A program made the position numbers and the translations under genes. The notes beneath the pieces were generated by a model. The model searched no databases. It was given only the letters and a program-made list of their open reading frames with translations, and was not told the DNA's origin. From JAOABV01 sp964473505 (lineage in GTDB: Bacteria > Hydrothermota > Tepidihabitantia > Tepidihabitantales > CAIPLT01), in assembly GCA_964473505.1 (NCBI GenBank), contig CAYYPG010000065.1, positions 1 to 12,010 on the forward strand: DNA of 12,010 nucleotides, read 5' to 3'. This document shows positions 7,795-12,010 of the stretch, in pieces; positions within the stretch are counted from its first letter, which is position 1; each line of letters begins with the position of its first letter.

Positions 7795-8601
7795 TCAGCA
7801 ATCATTTGGGAGAATTTTCTCTATAGGCATTACTTGGGCTAATTGATAAAATTCATAAACCGAAAGACTTTCAGCACGACGATTTAAATCAATACCGCTT
7901 TTTTCTGCTATTTGGTTTATTATATTTTTGTCTAAGGATAAGACTAAAATCAGATTGTTGGCAATGGTCTTGCGCCGGTATTTAAAAGCGGTATGAACAA
8001 TTTTATTAAAAACCTCATACCGTAAATCTGAAAATAATGGTGGATTCCGTTTCTTTATAATGATTGCGGTAGAGACAATTTTGGGTTGGGGCTTAAAAGC
8101 CGATGGCGGAATGGTTATTAATTTCTTGCGAATTGTTAACGGTTCAAAGAGGACTGTAATTATACCATATGATTTGGTCTTCGGTTGCGCTAAAAGACGG
8201 TCAGCAAATTCTCGTTGTAAGGTTAATACCGTAATATCCCAAAGGTTAATATTTTCTAAAAGTTTAAACAAGATGGGTGATGAGAGATGATAGGGAATAT
8301 TACCGATGATTTTTACTTTACCTAATGCTTGCCAGTCTAATTGTAAGATATCCGCATTGATAATTTTGATGTTGGAAAAGTCGATAGTATTATTTTGTAA
8401 TATCGAGATTAGTTGCTTATCAATTTCTACGGCAAAGACTCGCTGAGCCTTACTAGCAATACGTTTAGTCAAGATTCCTTTACCGGCACCGATTTCTAAA
8501 ACATTATCATTAGGATTTAGTTCTAAAGCCGAAACCAATCGGTTAGCAATGATAGAAGAAACCAGAAAAGATTGACCTAACGATTTCTTGGGTTTGAACA
8601 C
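7795..8601 (-). CDS. ksgA: 16S rRNA adenine dimethyltransferase
   Basis: KsgA (RsmA) uses S-adenosylmethionine to dimethylate two adjacent adenines in the 3'-terminal hairpin of 16S rRNA, a late step in small-subunit assembly. The 268-residue protein has the normal length. It opens with KKSLGQSFL, the family's N-terminal signature. The Rossmann-fold methyltransferase domain shows motif I LEIGAGKG (about 35-42), an acidic VEID after the second strand, and the catalytic NIPY (101-104) of N6-adenine methyltransferases. FKPQPKIVSTAII marks the junction to the helical C-terminal domain. The start is GTG at 8599-8601, chosen because an AAGGAT ribosome binding site lies at the right distance and the family start aligns here. 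tatD lies upstream across a 216-base gap. Confidence 0.96.
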   Translation of the reverse strand: MFKPKKSLGQSFLVSSIIANRLVSALELNPNDNVLEIGAGKGILTKRIASKAQRVFAVEIDKQLISILQNNTIDFSNIKIINADILQLDWQALGKVKIIGNIPYHLSSPILFKLLENINLWDITVLTLQREFADRLLAQPKTKSYGIITVLFEPLTIRKKLITIPPSAFKPQPKIVSTAIIIKKRNPPLFSDLRYEVFNKIVHTAFKYRRKTIANNLILVLSLDKNIINQIAEKSGIDLNRRAESLSVYEFYQLAQVMPIEKILPNDC

Positions 8602-8605
8602 AACT

Positions 8606-8611
8606 ATCCTT
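8606..8611 (-). promoter_or_regulatory. Ribosome binding site deciding the GTG start of ksgA
   Basis: AAGGAT on the minus strand lies four bases before the GTG, a good match to the anti-Shine-Dalgarno sequence. It is notable because glmM, glmS, nfi and pckA have none. Confidence 0.55.
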
Positions 8612-8635
8612 AATCTAAAACTAAATTAAAATTTT

Positions 8636-8655
8636 TAGGATCCAACACAATCCTA
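8636..8655. promoter_or_regulatory. Inverted repeat upstream of ksgA
   Basis: TAGGAT (8636-8641) and ATCCTA (8650-8655) form a perfect six-base inverted repeat around eight bases, 35-54 bases upstream of the ksgA start. It could be an operator or a weak hairpin in the leader. The right arm partly resembles the AAGGAT ribosome binding site further on, so pairing with that site is conceivable but unproven. I found no clear promoter for ksgA. Confidence 0.25.
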
Positions 8656-8817
8656 CTGAAATAAAGACACAATTTGTGAGAGTGGGATAAAATTTTTTAT
8701 CTGACATAAAAAGATTGAATACTACTGTTTCTCAAGATTCAAAATGAAAATCTTCGTTTATCAGAACTGAGCAAACTACAAATAAAAAAGACGCAATAGG
8801 ATTTTCAAATGTTTCGG

Positions 8818-9588
8818 TTATTTTTCTGATTGAATCATAAATAGATTTTTGGCATTTTTAGTAGTCATTTCAGCAATATGTTCAATTGAACATTTACGAA
8901 GATATGCAATGGTTTGAGCAATGTACTTAACATAAGCCGGTTCATTACGCTTGCCTCTCTGGGAATATGGAGCTAAATACGGCGCATCAGTTTCAATCAG
9001 AATTTTATCTTCAGGTATTTTCGGCACAATAGATTTTAACTGAGGATTATTATAAGTTATAGAACCAGAAAATGAGATATAAAATCCTTGTGCAACTACC
9101 CATTGGGCAAAGGACTCGTCGCCAGAATAACAATGGAGCACGCCACTAAAATAATTATGCTCTAATAGAATTGATTTTGCTTCAGGATAGGCAGCTCGGA
9201 TATGAATAATCATGGGTAGACTCAATTTTCGGGCTAATTCAATCTGGCTATGAAATGCTTTTTCTTGGCTTGCTCGATCTGAGTAGTTACGATAAAAGTC
9301 TAAACCGGTTTCGCCAATTGCCTTAACTTTAGAGTTGATGGCTAATTGTTCTAATCGCTTGATATCACCATTTCGCATCGTTTTAGCATTATGCGGGTGA
9401 ATACCGACGCTACAATAAGTGTCAAGATATCTGTTAGCAATCGTAATCGATGCTTGTGAATCGGTAACATTTAGCCCAACAGTTAAAAGGTATCGAACAT
9501 CATTTTCTTTTGCCCTTTTAATAATTTCATCAAGACAACTAATATAAGACCGGTCAGTCAAATGGCAGTGAGAGTCGAATAAGATCAT
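8818..9588 (-). CDS. tatD: TatD-family metal-dependent deoxyribonuclease
   Basis: TatD-family proteins are amidohydrolase-fold metal-dependent nucleases; characterised members remove nucleotides from DNA ends and have been tied to DNA repair and DNA degradation. The 256-residue protein has the usual length and all expected metal ligands: His7 and His9 in FDSHCHL, Glu93 in GETGLDFYR, His129 in MIIHIRAA, His152 in LHCYSG and Asp201 in ETDAPYLAP. RGKRNEP after the last ligand is also typical. The start ATG gives the family N-terminus directly. A CATAAT (9595-9600, minus strand) lies six bases before it, as in the leaderless promoters here, but I see no matching -35 box. It lies downstream of metG in the same direction, a common arrangement. 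The precise paralogue (TatD, YcfH or YjjV type) cannot be settled from sequence; position next to metG and ksgA favours YcfH type. Confidence 0.93.
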   Translation of the reverse strand: MILFDSHCHLTDRSYISCLDEIIKRAKENDVRYLLTVGLNVTDSQASITIANRYLDTYCSVGIHPHNAKTMRNGDIKRLEQLAINSKVKAIGETGLDFYRNYSDRASQEKAFHSQIELARKLSLPMIIHIRAAYPEAKSILLEHNYFSGVLHCYSGDESFAQWVVAQGFYISFSGSITYNNPQLKSIVPKIPEDKILIETDAPYLAPYSQRGKRNEPAYVKYIAQTIAYLRKCSIEHIAEMTTKNAKNLFMIQSEK

Positions 9589-9777
9589 AATTAAATTATG
9601 GGGTAGAAGTCAAAAGAACTATTCTTCGCTCTTTTGATGATTTCGTAATGTAAGTGTGATTGTTCACTTATCTTAGCGAATTAAATAATCCTATAATCTT
9701 TTTGTAACTTTAATTAAACAATAGTCTGTTGAATTGTAAAAAGGTTTAAGTATATTATACCATTAACAGAAACAGTT

Positions 9778-9813
9778 ATCGGCGAAATAGAAGATAATAA
9801 AATTTTTGCCGAT
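9778..9813 (-). terminator. Hairpin 22 bases after metG, possible terminator
   Basis: The arms 9778-9787 (ATCGGCGAAA) and 9804-9813 (TTTTGCCGAT) pair over ten bases including one G-T, enclosing 16 bases. On the minus strand the hairpin begins 22 bases after the metG stop, but it is followed only by a mixed T-rich stretch, not a clean T-run. It may end or stabilise metG transcripts. The rest of the 9589-9835 gap holds no gene; it contains an 11-base palindrome GTATATTATAC at 9750-9760. Confidence 0.35.
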
Positions 9814-9835
9814 TATATTTAATTTTTTAGTCTTG

Positions 9836-11860
9836 TTATGATACCGGACTTCCAGGTCTAATTTCTTTATCTAAAACAACCAAAGAAATATCACTGCCAT
9901 CAACTGCGGCTAAAAGCATACCATGAGATTCTACGCCTCGAATCTTGGCTTTTTCTAAATTAGCAACCACGACAATATTTTTGCCCATAAGATATTCTGG
10001 ATTATAGACAGAACCAATTCCAGCAACAATTTGTCGCTTTTCTGTGCCTAAATCAATATCGAGTCTGATCAATCGTTCAGTTCCGGCAACTCTTTCTGCA
10101 TTAATAACTTTGGCAACTTTTAATTCAATCTTTTTAAAATCATCAATAGTTATTTCCATTGTTATCTCCTTTGATTGGCTGGTAATTTCTTTAGAAACAT
10201 CCTGGTCAATTTTTTTCCCTAATTTTTCAATTTGGGCGATTATTATGGATTCTTCAATTTTGGGAAACAATATTGAAATTGGTCCCAAAGGATTGCTAAA
10301 TTGGGGATTAATCGCAGAATCCCAATTTTTGTTATCAGTTCGAATTAGTTTCTTAATCTTTTCTGCAGTAAATGGGAGAAATGGTTCCAGCAGAATTGAG
10401 AGAGAAGCAATTATTCGGGCGCAAACATTTATTGTGGTATCACATTTCATGCGGTCTTGTTTATAACTTAACCACGGTGCTTGATAATCGAAATAGCGAT
10501 TGCCTAAACTGGGAAGAGTCATTAATTCGCGAATGGCATCTTTAATCTGAAAGGTTTCAATTAAACTACCGACCTTTTCGGTGGTTTCTTTGATTTTGAT
10601 TAAAATTTCATTTTCACTTTCGGTTAATTGATTGGCAAGGGGAATTTCACCATTATAATTTTTACTAATAAAGGTTGTAACCCGATTAACAAAATTTCCT
10701 AAAATATCCGCTAATTCATTATTATTACGAGATAAGAAATCACGCCAGGCAAAGTCAACATCACGATTTTCCGGTAAATTTACTGCTAAGGCATACCGCA
10801 AAGGGTCAGGTTCAAATTCTTTTAGGTAATCGGGTAACCAGACCGCCCAATTTTCTGAGGTTGATAATTTTCTGCCTTCCAAGTTTAAGAATTCATTAGC
10901 CGGAATTTCCGCGGGTAAAATATAATCGCCATGGGCTAAAAGCATTGCCGGCCAAACAATGGCGTGAAATACAATATTATCTTTACCAATAAAATGGATA
11001 AGTTTGGTATTAGGGTCAAGCCAATAATCTTTCCATAAATCAGGCTTACCAATTTTTTCTGCCCATTCTTTGGTTGAAGAGATATAACCAATAGGTGCGT
11101 CAAACCAGACATATAAGACTTTATTTTCGGCTTCCTTTAAAGGAACTTTTACACCCCAAGAGATATCTCGTGTAATTGCTCGGTCTTCTAATCCTTGAGC
11201 AAACCAACCCTCACAGAATTTTTTTACATTATCCTTCCAATGTTTTTGGGAACGAATCCACTCTTCTAAAGTTTTTTGAAATTGACTGAGTCTAAAGAAA
11301 TAATGAGTTGTTTCTCGGGCTTCAGGCGTTGTGCCACAAGATTTGCATTTCGGTTCCTTTAGTTGATAAGGTTCCAGCCACCTTCCACAAATCTCGCATT
11401 GGTCACCACGGGCTTTTTCGTTATTGCAATAAGGACAAATTCCCGTAACATAACGGTCAGCTAAAAACATATTACATTTATGACAGAAGAATTGGCTAAT
11501 GGTCTTAGGATAGATGTATCCTTTTTGATATATTTTGAGAAAAAAATCTTGCGCGGTTTTATGATGTAAAGGTAATGAAGTGCGCGAATAATTATCAAAA
11601 CTACAGCCGAATTGTTCAAACGATTTTTTAATACTATTGTGATATCGATCAACAATGATTTGTGGACTAACTTTTTCCTTTTCGGCTGCAACCGTAATCG
11701 GCACTCCATGCTCATCTGAGCCGCAGATAAATATTATATCCCGGCCTTTTAATCGTTGATAACGTACATAAATATCAGCTGGCAAATAGGCGCCTGCTAG
11801 ATGACCCAAGTGAATTTCGCCATTGGCATAAGGCAATGCACTGGTGACTAATATCTTCAT
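9836..11860 (-). CDS. metG: Methionyl-tRNA synthetase
   Basis: MetRS charges tRNA-Met, including the initiator tRNA, in the cytoplasm. The 674-residue protein is complete. The class I signature appears as HLGH (17-20). The connective peptide has two zinc knuckles, with cysteines at 126, 129, 142, 145, 155, 158, 172 and 175, as in the E. coli-type enzyme. The second class I signature is KLSTS (331-335) rather than KMSKS, a variant known in several bacterial and archaeal MetRS groups. The helical anticodon-binding domain follows. From about 570 to the end lies a C-terminal tRNA-binding OB-fold domain of the Trbp111/EMAPII type (DFKKIELKVAKV to VESHGMLLAA), which in other bacteria promotes dimer formation. 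The ATG at 11858-11860 gives the canonical MKILVTSALPYANG start. AGGAAA (11865-11870) precedes it by four bases as ribosome binding site. Confidence 0.97.
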   Translation of the reverse strand: MKILVTSALPYANGEIHLGHLAGAYLPADIYVRYQRLKGRDIIFICGSDEHGVPITVAAEKEKVSPQIIVDRYHNSIKKSFEQFGCSFDNYSRTSLPLHHKTAQDFFLKIYQKGYIYPKTISQFFCHKCNMFLADRYVTGICPYCNNEKARGDQCEICGRWLEPYQLKEPKCKSCGTTPEARETTHYFFRLSQFQKTLEEWIRSQKHWKDNVKKFCEGWFAQGLEDRAITRDISWGVKVPLKEAENKVLYVWFDAPIGYISSTKEWAEKIGKPDLWKDYWLDPNTKLIHFIGKDNIVFHAIVWPAMLLAHGDYILPAEIPANEFLNLEGRKLSTSENWAVWLPDYLKEFEPDPLRYALAVNLPENRDVDFAWRDFLSRNNNELADILGNFVNRVTTFISKNYNGEIPLANQLTESENEILIKIKETTEKVGSLIETFQIKDAIRELMTLPSLGNRYFDYQAPWLSYKQDRMKCDTTINVCARIIASLSILLEPFLPFTAEKIKKLIRTDNKNWDSAINPQFSNPLGPISILFPKIEESIIIAQIEKLGKKIDQDVSKEITSQSKEITMEITIDDFKKIELKVAKVINAERVAGTERLIRLDIDLGTEKRQIVAGIGSVYNPEYLMGKNIVVVANLEKAKIRGVESHGMLLAAVDGSDISLVVLDKEIRPGSPVS

Positions 11861-11963
11861 TATGTTTCCTATAACTTATAGAATAATCTTAAATTAAACT
11901 TTATTGTTTTTATTAATACTTTTAATTATGCTATTTAAATCAAGATTGTCAATATTAATGTCG

Positions 11964-12010
11964 TTCCAACTTAGAAACCGCAACTTTAATTCCAACTTTG
12001 AAATCGCAAC
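11964..12010. repeat. 26-base tandem repeat, cut by the window end
   Basis: A unit beginning TTCCAACTTAGAAACCGCAA at 11964 recurs at 11990 with a period of 26 bases. The second copy is truncated at 12010 but matches at 19 of the 21 bases available. It lies about 100 bases upstream of metG, in a more GC-rich patch than its surroundings. The array may continue outside the window. The period is too short for a CRISPR repeat-spacer unit. Confidence 0.6.

Noticed and set aside
8060..8290. Plus-strand open frame inside ksgA
   Set aside because: Antisense shadow of the well-supported ksgA coding sequence.
11964..12010. Start of a CRISPR array
   Set aside because: The 26-base period leaves no room for spacers; it is a simple tandem repeat.

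Overview
The window is clearly AT-rich bacterial chromosome carrying six housekeeping or metabolic genes, one broken repair gene and an unusually large share of non-coding DNA. No rRNA, tRNA, insertion sequence, phage gene or CRISPR array is visible. The proteins are bacterial. Several have features common in Bacteroidetes/Chlorobi-type and candidate-phylum (WOR-3-like) bacteria: a GlmM beginning with a TVSGLRG motif, a MetRS with KLSTS in place of KMSKS, and a divergent ATP-type PEP carboxykinase. I offer an uncultured, slow-evolving AT-rich lineage of that kind only as an inference.

Layout. Bases 1-880 hold no convincing gene. A plus-strand pair follows: glmM (916-2259) and, 10 bases on, glmS (2270-4138). 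Together they supply glucosamine-1-phosphate for UDP-GlcNAc and cell-wall synthesis. Between glmS and the next gene (4139-4845) lies the most striking feature: six decayed tandem copies of the last 117 bases of glmS itself (38 codons plus stop), filling the whole gap. The array ends exactly at the start of an endonuclease V gene (nfi, 4846-5534). That gene is interrupted by two single-base excesses, each in an eight-base homopolymer, and its apparent promoter lies in the last repeat copy.

The rest of the window is on the minus strand: pckA (5879-7363), ksgA (7795-8601), tatD (8818-9588) and metG (9836-11860). They are separated by gaps of about 215-430 bases, so they probably have separate promoters, although read-through in the order metG-tatD-ksgA-pckA is possible. 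metG, tatD and ksgA are often neighbours in bacteria. The right edge runs into a 26-base tandem repeat cut off by the window end.

Expression signals form a pattern. glmM, pckA and nfi each have a recognisable -35/-10 pair with a 17-base spacer, and the -10 box ends only 5-6 bases before the start codon. This suggests leaderless mRNAs. Only ksgA and metG show a plausible Shine-Dalgarno sequence.
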